From Hibiscus mutabilis (taxonomy: Eukaryota > Streptophyta > Magnoliopsida > Malvales > Malvaceae), in assembly GCA_019671005.1 (NCBI GenBank), contig CM033723.1:13841254-13905253 (forward strand): a DNA stretch of 64,000 bases. Reading direction: 5' to 3'. The position numbers and the translations under genes are program-made. Below, one piece after another: positions 1 through 10,559 of this stretch (position 1 is its first letter; the number at the start of each line of letters is the position of its first letter). The notes beneath the pieces were generated by a model. That model made no database searches, had not been told where the DNA came from, and was given only the letters and a program-made list of their open reading frames with translations.

Positions 1-549
1 GCCATACCTCAAGGGCCCATGGCCACGATCGATTTTGTTTATATTTTATAGTGCACTTGTAATCCTATGGCATGCCAACTATATCCGATTGTTTTCTCAC
101 CTCGTCACATAGCCAATATATCATTTGCAAAACCATTTACATACTGTTTTACAAAGAACTATACAAAACACCACATATGCAAATCTTATTGCCAATGCAA
201 TAACACCATTCCCAACCGGAATGAAAACCAATGCTCAATAGCATTTAATATACTTGCAAACCCTTGCATACGTACTCAAAATCATGCATTTCCAGCAAGT
301 AAATCATACCATATTTATCACCAAAATATGAAAACAACATGCTCATATCCAAGCCGATATTCAAGAGCAAAATAGGAAACTTACTTCCGAGCTTAGGTAA
401 GCGTCTCACGCTTACCTTAAACTCCCAACAACCTTTACAAACATTTGTAAAGCATTGAGTGTTTAAGGTTGGCTGGGTAGATAATTAAGGAGATGAAGTT
501 CGACATTCATTGTTTGTAAACTCCTAACAACCTTTACAAACATTTGTAA
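1..549. other. Gene-free LTR-like sequence at left edge
   Basis: No gene is supported here; the 102-residue ORF at 67-375 has no recognisable motif. The stretch near 65-87 (ctatggcatgccaacta) matches the K LTR near 21185, which suggests LTR sequence of a related chromovirus in minus orientation. It may be the outer continuation of A's left LTR or part of the element A landed in. It does not match the corresponding inner part of A's right LTR (5644-6474), so its owner is unresolved. Confidence 0.45.
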
Positions 550-617
550 ACCTCTGGATTTTGAAGAAGACTTGAGTGTTTGGCTGGGTAGAGAATGAAG
601 AGAAAAGTTGAGAGAAA
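419..617. repeat. Imperfect tandem duplication, period 99 bp
   Basis: Two copies start at 419 and 518. The first 33 bases of each are the same apart from one change (aaactcccaacaac versus aaactcctaacaac), and both later contain ggctgggtaga. The second copy runs into the part of A's left LTR that is shared with its right LTR. The right LTR lacks the duplication. Confidence 0.7.
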
Positions 618-1047
618 AGTTACGTGAATTTTCTCTAAAGAGCTTAACTAACTTTTTAACTAAAATCCCTTTTTAATTAATTTTAAAACACATGTTAAAA
701 ATATCTTTAATTAAGGGAGAAATCATCATAAAAACTTGGTAAAATAGCTCCTTAAAGATTCTAAGATTTTGACCCTTTTCATTTTAGTCACCTTTAAAAG
801 TAGTTTCAAAAATTGCATTTTGATCACCAGCCAAAATGTTCGATTTGCAAATCTTATTTTCCAAAATTGATTTCACCATTATCCTTAATATAATTAATAA
901 TGATTTTAGAACATTTTCCACAATTTTATTACCTTCAAAAAATTTTAAACAAATTTAATCTCAAAACTGACCCGAAACTCTAATACCGGTCCACCAGACC
1001 TTTGAACCAACCATTAAAACATCTAAGCCCGCAATCAAGTTGTTACA
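550..1047 (-). repeat. Element A 3' LTR, recognisable part
   Basis: Colinear with 6475-6972, with scattered substitutions and small indels. On the minus strand it starts TGTAACAACTTG at 1047, directly after the polypurine tract. Similarity between the two LTRs stops at about 550, where a 99-bp duplication lies on the left copy only. Confidence 0.85.
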
Positions 1048-1059
1048 ACTCTCCACCAC
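1048..1059 (-). other. Element A polypurine tract
   Basis: On the minus strand the bases GTGGTGGAGAGT directly precede the TG of the 3' LTR. This is the usual position and base composition of the plus-strand DNA priming site. The same arrangement is seen in elements B, C, D, E and K in this window. Confidence 0.8.
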
Positions 1060-1244
1060 TTAAGAAATTTTGTCCTTGAAAATTACCTGGAGGAAACAAA
1101 TGCGGAAATTGCTCCATCATATCTGCCATGCTTTCCCAAGTGGCTTCCTCGACACCTTGATGTCACCACAAGACTTTAACCAGCTCAAACATCTTGCCAC
1201 GAAGAAATTTGCTGTTGGAATCAAGGATTTCCACCGGCTTCTCA

Positions 1245-2559
1245 TCATAGGAAAATTTTAGCCTCAATATGCTCCACAGGCATAACATGCGAGGGATCCG
1301 ACCGATACCTCCGCAACATGGATACATAGAACACATCATGTATTTTCTCCAACTCGGGAGGCAACCTCAACCGATAAGCCACAGGACCAACACGATCAAC
1401 AACCTCGTACGGTCCAATAAACCTTGGACTAAGCTTACCCATCTGTCCGAACTGCATTACCTTTTCTCCACGGTGACACTTTCAAGAATACACGATCTCC
1501 CACCACATATTCTATTTCCTTACGCCTCAAATCCGAGTAAGACTTTTGCCGATCCGCAGCTGCTTTCAAGCGATCACACACAAGCTTTACCTTTTCCTCC
1601 TTGTCTTTCAACACATTCAGTAAGGAAACATGCTTTTTCTCCTACCTCAGCCCAACACAAGGGCGTACGACACCTCCGACCATACAAAGCCTCATACGGT
1701 GCCATATGTATACTTGCTTGGTAGCTACTATTGTACGCAAATTCAACCAAAGGTAGATGTTTCTCCCAGGTTCCTTGAAACTCAATAATACAACACCTTA
1801 GCATATCCTCCAAAATTTGGATAACCCGCTCAGATTATCCATCCGACTGAGGATGATATGCAGTGCTAAAATTCAATCTCGTACCTAAAGCCCAATGCAG
1901 GCTCACCCAAAACCTTGCTGTGAACCTCGAATCCCTATCCAAAATAATGGACTTCGGTACCCCGTGCAAAATCACGATCTCAAAAATGTGCTTACCCAAT
2001 GTGTACATCGCATGCATTGGTAGAAAATATGCACACTTCATAAGTCGATCCACAATCACCCAAATGGAATCCTTTTTAGCCAGCGTCAAAGGTAACCCTG
2101 ACACAAAATCCATGGTGATTCTCTCCCATTTCTATTTCGAAATTCTCAATGGTTGCAACAACTCGGATAGAAACTGATGTTCAGCCTTAACCCGCTGACA
2201 CACCATACACTTAGAAACAAACTCTGCCACATTATTTTTCAAACCCACCCAATAGTAAACCTCCTTTAAATCACGATACATCTGGGTACTACTAGGATGT
2301 ATAGCGAAAGGGCTAGAATATGCCTCCGTCAGAATAGTGTGCCTCAACTCTGGATTCGCCGGCACCACTATTCTACCCTTGAAACACAAAACCCCATCAT
2401 CATCAAAATGAAAATCCTTCGGATTACCCTCCGATATGTCCTTAACATGCTCAACCAAAGAATCATCATACTGTTGTTTAGCTTTGATCAACTGTGACAA
2501 CATAGGCATAACTTGCAACTCAGGCAACAACCCGCCTTCTCGTGTCAGACTCAACTTTG
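1245..2559 (-). pseudogene. Element A integrase and chromodomain remnant
   Basis: Integrase inserts element cDNA into the host chromosome. Reading down from 2559 there is an HHCC-like zinc-binding region ending CMVCQRVKAEHQ, then the catalytic core with TMDFVSGLP and a second aspartate in LDRDSRFTARFW, then the conserved MAPYEALYGRRCRTP segment. The first zinc-binding histidine appears to be tyrosine (EAYSSPFAIHP). Stops lie near 2130 and 1833, and a frameshift lies between 1574 and 1457. The part at 1457-1245 covers the post-core domain (KLSPRFIGPYEV, VFYVSMLRRYRSDPSHVMP). The chromodomain, which in this clade guides integration toward heterochromatin, is lost to stops after 1245. Confidence 0.85.
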
Positions 2560-4141
2560 CAAACATAGCTTTAAGCTCAACCGCAACCTTATGACTCAAT
2601 GCATCCCCAACCACATTGGCTTTACCAGTATGACACTCAATTGTCAAGTCATAATCCTTAAGTAACTCCAACCATCTACGTTGCCTAAGATTCAAATCCT
2701 TTTGAGACATCAAATATTTCAAACTCTTATGGTCTGTAAAAACCACACACTTTTCACCATAAAGGTAGTGCCTCTAGATTTTCAAGGCAAAAACCACAAC
2801 CGCAAGCTCCAGATCATGAGTTGGGTAGTTGAACTCATGAACCTTCAACTGTCTCGATGCATCAGCCACCACCTTACAATCTTGCATCAGCACACTACCC
2901 AACCCAACATATGTTGCATCACTATAAACCACAAACTCCTTCCCAAATTTAGGTTGAATCAACACATGAGCATGTGTCAAAATCTCCTTCAACTTCTCAA
3001 AACCGAGTTGTTGTTTCTCTGTCTACACATAGGGAACATTCTTTTGTAACAACTTTGTCAACGGTGCTGCAATACTCGAAAACCCTTCTACAAAGCGACG
3101 GAAATAACCAGCCAACCCAAGAATACTACGCACCTCCGAAACAGATTTAGGTTGTTTCTAATTGATAATAGACTCAATTTTCTGTGGATCAACACGAATA
3201 CCCTCTGCGTAAACCACATGACCAAGGAAGATCACTTCCCTAAGCCAAAACTCACACTTGTTCAGCTTGGCATACAATAGATTATCCTTCAACACTTGCA
3301 ACACAATCTGTAAATGCCGATCGTGTTCTTCCTCGGTACAAGAGTACACGAGAATATCATCTATGAACACCACCACGAACTGGGCAAGATATTCATGGAA
3401 CACCCTATTCATCATATCCATGAACGCAGCTAGGGCATTTGTCAAACTGAAAGGCATGACCAAGAACTCATAATGCGCATACCTCGTACGGAACGCGGTC
3501 TTATGCACATCTTTATCCTTAACCTTCAACTGGTAATACCCTGATCTCAAATCGATCTTAGAAAACACCATTGCCCCACGACACTAATCAAACAAGCCAT
3601 CAATTCACGATAACGAATACTTATTCTTCACCGTTAGCTTATTCAACTGCCGATAATCAATGTACATACGCATCGTACTATCTTTCTTTTTCACAAAGAG
3701 AATAAGAGCACCCAAGGAGAAACACTCGGTTCAATTAAACCTATGATCTAACAACTCCTAAAGCTATGACTTCAACTCCTTCAATTCCTTCGGTACCATC
3801 TTATAAGGAGCAATAGACACCTGTGTTGTACCTTAAACAATTCAATACCAAATTCTACCTCTCTATCTGGCGGTAAACCCAACAACTCTTCAAAAAAAAA
3901 CCTCCGAAAACTCACAAACAGCTTGAATGTCCTGCACTCGAACACCCTTGACTTTAGGATTCATCACAATAGCCAAATAAGCTTGGCATCCTCCTTGCAT
4001 CATCATTTTTGCTCGGGTGGCCGAAGCAACATTTGACAAGAACTTCACGTTCTCGCCAACCACCACAACCACATAATCGTCAGCCAACCTCAAGGTAATC
4101 CTTTTGGATTCACAATCCATAACCGCCTTGTGCTCACTCAA
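2560..4141 (-). pseudogene. Element A reverse transcriptase and RNase H
   Basis: The reverse transcriptase copies element RNA into DNA and RNase H removes the RNA template. Seen on the minus strand: a palm beginning MVFSKIDLRSGYYQLKV (3571), the catalytic FIDDI box intact at 3353-3367, and the thumb with CEFWLREVIFLGHVV. RNase H follows with its acidic residues in VVYSDATYVGLG, THDLELAVV and FTDHKSLKYL. In-frame stops occur after 3158, near 2773 and near 2747, and the region 3572-3890 contains further stops. Most pieces remain in one frame, so decay is mainly by substitution. Confidence 0.88.
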
Positions 4142-4504
4142 CTAATCCATACCCAAAATGATATCAAAACCATGGAATAGCAACTCCATCAGATCCCCGG
4201 CAAACTCATGACCTTGCACAACCAAAGGACACCACCTATACAACCTTCTAGAAGTAGCCGTCTCACCAAAAGAACTAGTTACTAACATACCAACATCAAG
4301 GATCTCAACAGGAACATTCAACAATGATGCATGTTCACTCAAGATATATAAATGAGTAGACCCCGAGTCAATCAAAGATAACAATGACAAGGATTGCAAA
4401 GTAAAGGTACATGCGATCACATCTATGTCATTACGACCCTCACTATGAGCAAAAACCCGAGCCGATCCACCACCCTTCGGTCTCACCGCTGTGGCATGAG
4501 CCAT
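4142..4504 (-). pseudogene. Element A aspartic protease
   Basis: Retropepsin-like protease that would cut the Gag-Pol polyprotein in the particle. The active-site triad is intact as LIDSGSTHLYIL (residues 44-55 of this segment), and the second flap-and-core motif is seen as FDIILGMD at the end. A stop follows directly, after which the frame continues into the RT connection region. It lies in a different frame from gag, so a frameshift has occurred between 4504 and 4576. Confidence 0.85.
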
Positions 4505-4575
4505 AATCCTCTAACCATCCTCGTACCTCTAAAAATTACCCCTGCCACGGCCCCGGCTCTAGCAAATGCAGCAAC

Positions 4576-5643
4576 CTATACTGGTCCATCCCTCACAGCT
4601 CGAGGACAATCACGCTTCAAGTGATCCAACGATCTACAAATCCAACAAACTTTAGCATTTCCCCAGCACACACTCGTGTAGTGCCTACTGCATCGCTCAC
4701 ACTCTGCTACAACACGAGCTCCTTGGGCACCCTGGCCAACTCCCCCACCATGCCTATGATCTAGCCTATGTCTCTTGTCCCTAAACTTCCTATTATGCCT
4801 CCCAAAATAGCTAGAATCAGCCATTCTCTTACCCAAGCTCGCACCTGCGGTCTGAGCTAGTGCACCCAAGGACTGCTCGATATCCTTGGCCTGGTTGACC
4901 AATACATCAAAATCTGTGTAATCTATAGCCAAGAGATACATATTAATGTCCTTAACAAGACCATAACGGAGCCCGTGACATCTCTACTGGTCATTAGGAA
5001 CCAACTCCAGAGCATACTGACTCAGGCGAACAAACTTCACCTCGTATTCAGCAACAGACATGCCCTCATGTGCCAGCGTAATGAACTTGCGATTCTTCAT
5101 ATCCAAATATTGGGTACCAAGGTACTTTCTCTTGAAAGCTCTTCAGAAGAACTCCCAAGTAACATCTGCCTTCGGAACGCCAGCAATTGTGGTTGCCTAC
5201 CAATGATATGCATCGCCCTGCAACAGTGACACAGTGCAACCCAACTTGTGCTCCTCATTACATCCCATCTGATTCAGGATGCGAATTGTCTTTTCTAGCC
5301 AACCTTTGGTTTCCTCAGAGCTCAAACCTTGAAATTCCTCACCTCCCAAACTCCTTAAACGCTCCAAAGGTAACCCTTGATTTGCCACCACAACAGGTGC
5401 TGGTGCTTGCGCCTGCACCTCAGGCATCGCTGCTTGGAAAGCCCTCGTTATTGCTTGATCTAATGGAGTCAAATCACCATATACAAGCACCTGGTGAACC
5501 TGGGATACTTCACCTGCCCCAACATCAACTGAAGGAACCATCAGAGAATGAGGAGGTAAAACATTATGGGGATTCTCTTTCATCTCGTTATTTTACCATA
5601 CTGTGGTAGTATCAGCCATCGATCGTGTCTTACGTTGAGCCAT
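4576..5643 (-). pseudogene. Element A gag polyprotein
   Basis: Structural capsid-nucleocapsid protein. The start at 5643 is the first ATG (MAQRKTRSMAD) of one frame that runs 356 codons to 4576. Four in-frame stops interrupt it (near 5599, at 5197-5199 and two between 5140 and 4942). The capsid region contains KYLGTQYLDMKNRKF-like and AEYEVKFVRLSQYA-like sequence typical of plant chromovirus Gag. The C-terminus has a CCHC zinc knuckle, CWICRSLDHLKRDCP, which binds RNA. At least two stops fit TGG-to-TAG or CGA-to-TGA changes, as expected from deamination of methylated cytosine. Confidence 0.85.
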
Positions 5644-6474
5644 GCTATCAATAGCACCAAAACACCTTAAAGTTAGGCTTGCATTAGGCAGAAGATCCAA
5701 AACAACCTTATAAAACATTTTAAAACCTCGATAATAGGCAATGTGTTCCCAATTCCTACCCGTGCATTAAATTCAATGTCGAACTTCGTCGCCTTGATTA
5801 TCCCCTGTTTCAACAACATAAAACCAAAGGCTAAATGTATTAAATTCAAACCATTGCCTAACAACAATCTCCCGCAACTCTCATGTTTCCCACTCAACAA
5901 CCATCCAAAACATACAAAAATCATCCCCAAACACTTCCAAAACTTAACCCAGCCATAATATAACGATTCAAACCATTAAACTTCATCAATTAACATCCAA
6001 AACCCTTTCCCACCATACTTTTACTTCTAGCAAAGATTAAACTCTATTATCATCACAAAAACTCAAATCTAACAACCTAACCAATTAGAGATTCAAGAGT
6101 TTCGGGATTCCATTGATAAAAACAACTTATCAACAACATAATATATCCAAAATATGTATTAAATCAATCTTAAACACTTGAAATTAGATCCACTTTGAAT
6201 ATTACCTTGTTTCATCAAATTTTACCCAATAAACTCAATTAAACATTGATAAATCATTAAAATCAGCTTACAATTCATAAATCAAGGATCAAATACTTGG
6301 GAATTTCAGTAAAGAACCATACAAAAGCGGAGTTCATGGACCTTACCCCTATTTTGGGATTTCTCCCTCAATTGGTTTGATGAAAGCTAAGGAAACACAA
6401 GATTTAAATGAGATTTTGTAAAGAAATGTAATTAATCAATTACAAATCATAAATACAAGTTTAAAAGACTTCTC
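5644..6474 (-). other. Element A leader and inner LTR sequence, no gene
   Basis: No coding region is supported. The part from about 6060 to 6474 resembles, on the minus strand, the C 3' LTR around 14600-14860 (for example the shared ggttctttactgaaattccc), so it is LTR sequence. I could not find the expected tRNA-Met primer binding site (TGGTATCAGAGC) between here and the gag start, so the priming site is lost or too degraded to recognise. Confidence 0.55.
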
Positions 6475-6972
6475 ACCTCTAGATTTTGATGAAAACTTGA
6501 GTGTTTGGCTGAGGAGAGAATGAAGAGAAAAGTTGAGAGAAAAGTTACGTGAATTTTCTTTAAAGAGCTTAATTAACTTTTTAACTAAAATCTCTTTTTA
6601 ATTAATTTTAAAACACATGTTAAAATATCTTTAATTAAGGGAGAAATCATCAGAAAAACTTGGTAAAATAGCTTCTTAAAGATTCTAAGAATTTGACCCT
6701 TTTCATTTAGTCACCTTTAAAAGCAATTTTCAAAAATTGCATTTTGGTCACCAGCCAAAATGTCTGATTTTCAAATCCTATTTTCAAAAATTGATTTCAC
6801 CATTGTCCTTAATATAATTAATAATGATTTTAGGATATTTTTCCACAATTTTATCACCTTCAAAAATATTTAAACCAATTTAATTTTGAAACTAACCCGA
6901 AACTCTAATACCGGTCCACCGAACCATCGAACCAACCTTTAAAACATCTAAGCCCACAACCGGGGTGTTACA
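6475..6972 (-). repeat. Element A 5' LTR, part matching the 3' LTR
   Basis: Colinear with 550-1047. The minus strand begins TGTAACACCCCGG at 6972. The five bases outside are catac (6973-6977), which would be one half of a target-site duplication. Confidence 0.85.
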
Positions 6973-7927
6973 CATACATTTCATCAAGCACTCCCAATGC
7001 ACACTAATATATGATCTAATAATTAAATCAACCATTCTACCAATCACCTCATTCAAGAACTCAAATCTAAACTTAACCAACTAGATTAATTACGAAGTCA
7101 ATTTCATAAAATTGATATTAAATTTCATCTATCCCATTAAAATAACTTTCAATCCAATTAAAACATCTTGATTTTATCTATCAAATTACAATCACTCCTT
7201 CATCATCCAATAAACCAAATAAATCAAATCAAAATCGATTTAATTCACAAACTCCAATAGAAATGATAGATAATCAATTAAAAACAACTAGAAAACCTTT
7301 AAGAATCAAAAGTTTACCCAATTGATAGGAAAATGGAAGTTGAAAAACATCATCCACCATTGGAGTGTGATTACTAAGAATATTTGATGAAGATTACTAG
7401 CTCTTGCTAGATTGATAATTAGAAATCATTTGGGATATAAAAGAGATAAAATTAAAAAAAGAAAATCAATGTTCTTTGAATTGTGTTTGGCAAATTCAAG
7501 AGAAAAAATGAGAGAAATGCTTAGATATGTTTTTCTCATCTTTAGGAAAATAATAACCGTCCTCTTCTTTTGCTAAAAATGAGAGGGAAAAGATATATAA
7601 TAATTGATTTAATAATCCCAATAAAATATCACTTTAATCTCTTTTTACAATATTGGCATCACTAACATTTTACAACCATTGCAAAATAGTCACTTTTTAA
7701 TTTAATATTAAATCGACCCATTTAAAATTACCTAAACTCAATTTCTTCCTTGATTAAACTCTTTACATATATTTTCACAAAAAATTGTCACGATAAATAT
7801 ATCAGAAACCAATTTAATCAACCCAAATTATTTTCTGGAATTAATTAGCTAAAGCATAATCCCCAAAATTCCAACCCAATTCTGATAATTTACCTGAATC
7901 TTCTAGCCCATTTTCCAGGATGTTACA
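6973..7927 (-). repeat. Relic B: 3' LTR fragment of a further chromovirus
   Basis: The minus strand starts TGTAACATCCTGG at 7927, directly after a polypurine tract at 7928-7944. The LTR is unlike that of A beyond the shared first few bases. It is cut off at 6973 by element A, whose insertion separated it from the rest of the LTR. No ORF of interest lies in it. Confidence 0.75.
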
Positions 7928-8330
7928 ACTCTCCCCCTCTAAAGAAATTTCATCCTCAAAATTTACCTAAAGGGAACAAAACAAATACAAACCTTTCTTC
8001 ATCCAACAACTTCCTCGATTACACTTTTGCCGCATAACTATCACAAATTCAATCGTCTCGATGAGCAATATCTAGTTGCTAGATACTTAATCAGAAATTT
8101 CTCTTACCAACGGTAGAACCAACAATTCTCAACTTTCTCTTTATGGGGACAAGCAAAGGATCAATCAAACCTCACATAAAAACGTAGGAAAATCATCAAT
8201 TACTCATTTGAGCTCAAAATCATCACCACACAACACATCACAAAATCGGTCTTCCCATTTATCTACATATCGTCTAATATGGAAATGTTGCTAGACCTTT
8301 TATAAGATTTTTGGTTGATGTCTGAGGTAT
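7928..8330 (-). pseudogene. Relic B: polypurine tract and 3' end of internal region
   Basis: The minus strand ends in gaaatttctttagaggggga, the purine-rich tract that adjoins the LTR. Just before it, the translated pattern (FPLGKF followed by EGGEL-like residues) resembles the last codons of chromovirus pol, as in elements C and E. The remaining 300 bases carry no recognisable domain. The right boundary with element C near 8330 is a guess. Confidence 0.5.
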
Positions 8331-8386
8331 GTTAGATTGAGCCAAAGTGTCATATGTTCGACCAAGAGGTCATTACAGGCTAGTCT

Positions 8387-8666
8387 GTACCGGTACGAGT
8401 CCTCGGGGATCGATACGCGAGGCCTGTCTCAGCTCAAATATGGACAAAATTGCATAGGCATGCCGATACGCCTGGTAACCATATTGGTATGCATAGCAGT
8501 AAATTAAGCTTGGTATCGGTACATGGGCAACTGTATTGGTACGCCCTTTAGATACTAGAATCCTTTATTTTTTATATTGAACAACCGTATCAGTACGCTT
8601 AAGGACCATATCGATACCCTTTGTAAAATGTACTCGTATCAATACGGGAAAGCATTGTACCGATAC
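8387..8666. repeat. Ten GTAYCRRTAC palindromes in five pairs
   Basis: Decamers start at 8387, 8407, 8460, 8481, 8513, 8533, 8587, 8608, 8636 and 8657. The first, gtaccggtac, is a perfect palindrome; others include gtatcggtac, gtattggtac, atatcgatac, gtatcaatac and gtaccgatac. Spacings are 20, 53, 21, 32, 20, 54, 21, 28 and 21, so the motifs form five pairs 20-21 bp apart. The DNA between motifs is not repeated, so this is not a simple tandem array. Confidence 0.85.
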
Positions 8667-9021
8667 CCAGTTAGTTAATTTTGGTAATATGCTTTTTGAT
8701 GATTTAATCTTTGCAGTTTAGTCCCTGTTTCTTGATTGTGCAATTAAATGAGTTCAGATGATTATTTTAAGTTGAAATTTATCTAGCCTGCATATAAAAT
8801 GACTAACTAAGGTTTGGTAATCTTAAATTTTTGTAAGTCCTCTTAATTTTCTAAAGTTACAATTTGGTCCCTAGGGCACGTATCCAATCAATTGAATGTC
8901 TATTCGATGCCCAATTGGTTTGTAATTTTCACCGCTGCTAGCATGATCACCTTAGGAATTAAAAAAGTATTTAGACATCAGAACAAGAAGAAAAAAGGAG
9001 ACCATTTTCTAAATAAATTGT

Positions 9022-9045
9022 TTGGGTTTGTTTCAACAAACCCAA
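9022..9045. repeat. Perfect 11-bp inverted repeat with 2-bp spacer
   Basis: The arms TTGGGTTTGTT and AACAAACCCAA flank TC. The structure lies 56 bp before the primer binding site, in the position of the R/U5 end of the LTR, where a hairpin could act in RNA 3'-end formation or packaging. That role is inferred from position only. Confidence 0.8.
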
Positions 9046-9101
9046 TATAGCTCGCTCGATTCGGTCTAGCATCTAGGCTGGGCTAAAGGGATTATATTTG
9101 G

Positions 9102-9112
9102 TGGTATCAAAG
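9102..9112 (+). other. Element C primer binding site (tRNA-Met type)
   Basis: TGGTATCAAAG differs by one base from the TGGTATCAGAG complementary to the 3' end of initiator tRNA-Met, the primer used by most plant chromoviruses. It lies about 300 bp before gag. Confidence 0.75.
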
Positions 9113-9405
9113 TCGGGTTATGATTGTTGAAAGGTGGGTTATGGTTGTTTAATTTAGTGTTGCTGTATGAATCTATTGAATAGTGTGCACGGTGCTTGAT
9201 TTTGTGTGTTTGTGTTTGAAATATACTATGTTGGGGTAAAAACTTAGGGACACATTGCCTTATTACTACAAGTGTAAATGTTTTTTGTTTTGAAACATGA
9301 GTGACTTAGATTTTTGCTTCAAGTTGTCCTAATTATTTTGTTGCATTATCATGCTTAGACACATATTTTTGAGAAATAGGATCGAGATGAGAGACGAGAG
9401 CGCAT

Positions 9406-10530
9406 ATGGGTAGTGTTGTGGATGAGCACAATGATGAGTTGCCTCCTCTTCCACCGATTCCTCCTATTGGATCTAAAGTTGAAGGTGGTGTGCCCCAGGC
9501 ACTACAAGGACCAGCTTTTGGTGATATGACACTGTTGATCCAGGCTATGACTGGAGCGTTTCAGGCAGCTATAGTCGGGGTGAAGGTACCTACACTAGCA
9601 CTTGCAATAGTTGGGAATACAAGACTTTCATTAGAGTATTTGCATAGTTTGAGAGGTATCGAGTTTAAGGGTTTAGCTCCAGAGGTAGCTGAAGAGTGGT
9701 TCGCCAGCACTAAGAGGATTCTTGGATAGATAGAGTGTATGGATGCTCGTAAGTTGGGCTGCATAGTATCTTTACTTTAGGGAGATGCTTATAGCTAGTG
9801 GACGACATCTATCGCGGGTATGGCACCTGTATATGTGACATGGGAGTTCTTTAGTGCTGTTTTTCAGAAGAAGTATCTGGGTTCGCGATACCAAGATGAA
9901 AAGAAGCGCGAGTTTATGGAGTTGGTTCATGGTAGCATGATCGTGCCAAAATATGAGGTTCATTTTGTTCAGTTGTGCCAGTATGCACATGAGCTAGTTC
10001 CCGATGAGTGTTAGTGATGTGATCATTTTTATGGGCTGGTCAAGGAAGTGAAGATGTATATGTTGGCTATAGATTACACCGAGTTTGATTTCTTGGTATT
10101 TCTAGCTAAGGATATAGAGTAGAATCTAGGATTATCTTCTAGTTCAGAGACTTCTTCTACTGGAAAAAGATTACTAAGTCTGCTATTAGTAGAGACTGGT
10201 ATAAGAAGTATCGAGATAGGAGGTATCGCCCCGACCAGAGACGTGGCGGGAGTACTATTGGGTGTGGTCAGCACAGTCAGAATACTCTTGTTTGAGCACC
10301 TGAGTGTGGGCGATGTGGTAGGCAACATTCAGGGGAGTGTTGGGGTAATCTTGGTATGTGATGGAGCTGTGGTTCACAAGATCACATTAGGCGTGATTGT
10401 CCATAGTTGGCTAGGGATAGACAACATCTTGCACCCGCTGTTGTACCACAAAGAGGCTGTGGACGAAGTCGTGGTAATATTTAGCATATGGAAGAAGGTT
10501 AGAGGAATTTTGCTCATACCGTAGTGGTTT
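9406..10530 (+). pseudogene. Element C gag polyprotein
   Basis: The start at 9406 (MGSVVDEHNDELPP) opens the frame that matches A gag. Shared capsid features include LTLLIQAMTGAFQAA-like and EFKGLAPEVAEEWF-like segments and VTWEFFSAVFQKKYLGSRY. Stops occur at about 9727, 9778, 9795 and 10012, and the frame shifts before the nucleocapsid. The zinc-knuckle region can still be traced at 10305-10400, but the first cysteine codon of the second knuckle reads TGA at 10359-10361. Confidence 0.82.
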
Positions 10531-10559
10531 AACTTGAGGGTGCTAGACTGACGAGGATC

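Larger units (their letters stand above)
550..6972 (-). mobile_element. Element A: chromodomain Ty3/gypsy retrotransposon, minus strand
   Basis: Minus-strand LTR element with gag, protease, reverse transcriptase, RNase H, integrase and a chromodomain remnant in the order typical of chromoviruses, flanked by related LTR segments (550-1047 and 6475-6972). Both LTRs begin TGTAACA on the minus strand. The integrase-chromodomain tail suggests the Tekay/Del clade. All frames are broken, so the copy is dead. The right LTR abuts relic B. A target-site duplication could not be confirmed because the far end of the left LTR is unclear. Confidence 0.85.
8331..9101 (+). repeat. Element C 5' LTR-like region with palindrome array
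   Basis: Gene-free stretch directly upstream of the C primer binding site, so by position it should be the 5' LTR. It holds ten degenerate GTAYCRRTAC palindromes (8387-8666) and a perfect 11-bp inverted repeat (9022-9045). It shows no similarity by eye to the C 3' LTR that starts at 13952. The usual terminal CA before the primer site is not clear. Confidence 0.5.

Noticed and set aside
140..146. catac followed by TG as the far end of A's left LTR, matching catac at 6973
   Set aside because: The matching inner end is not found in the right LTR, and a 7-base match is expected by chance in this AT-rich DNA.
67..375. 102-residue ORF at the left edge
   Set aside because: Composition follows LTR sequence and no motif is seen; similar open stretches occur on either strand of the LTRs.
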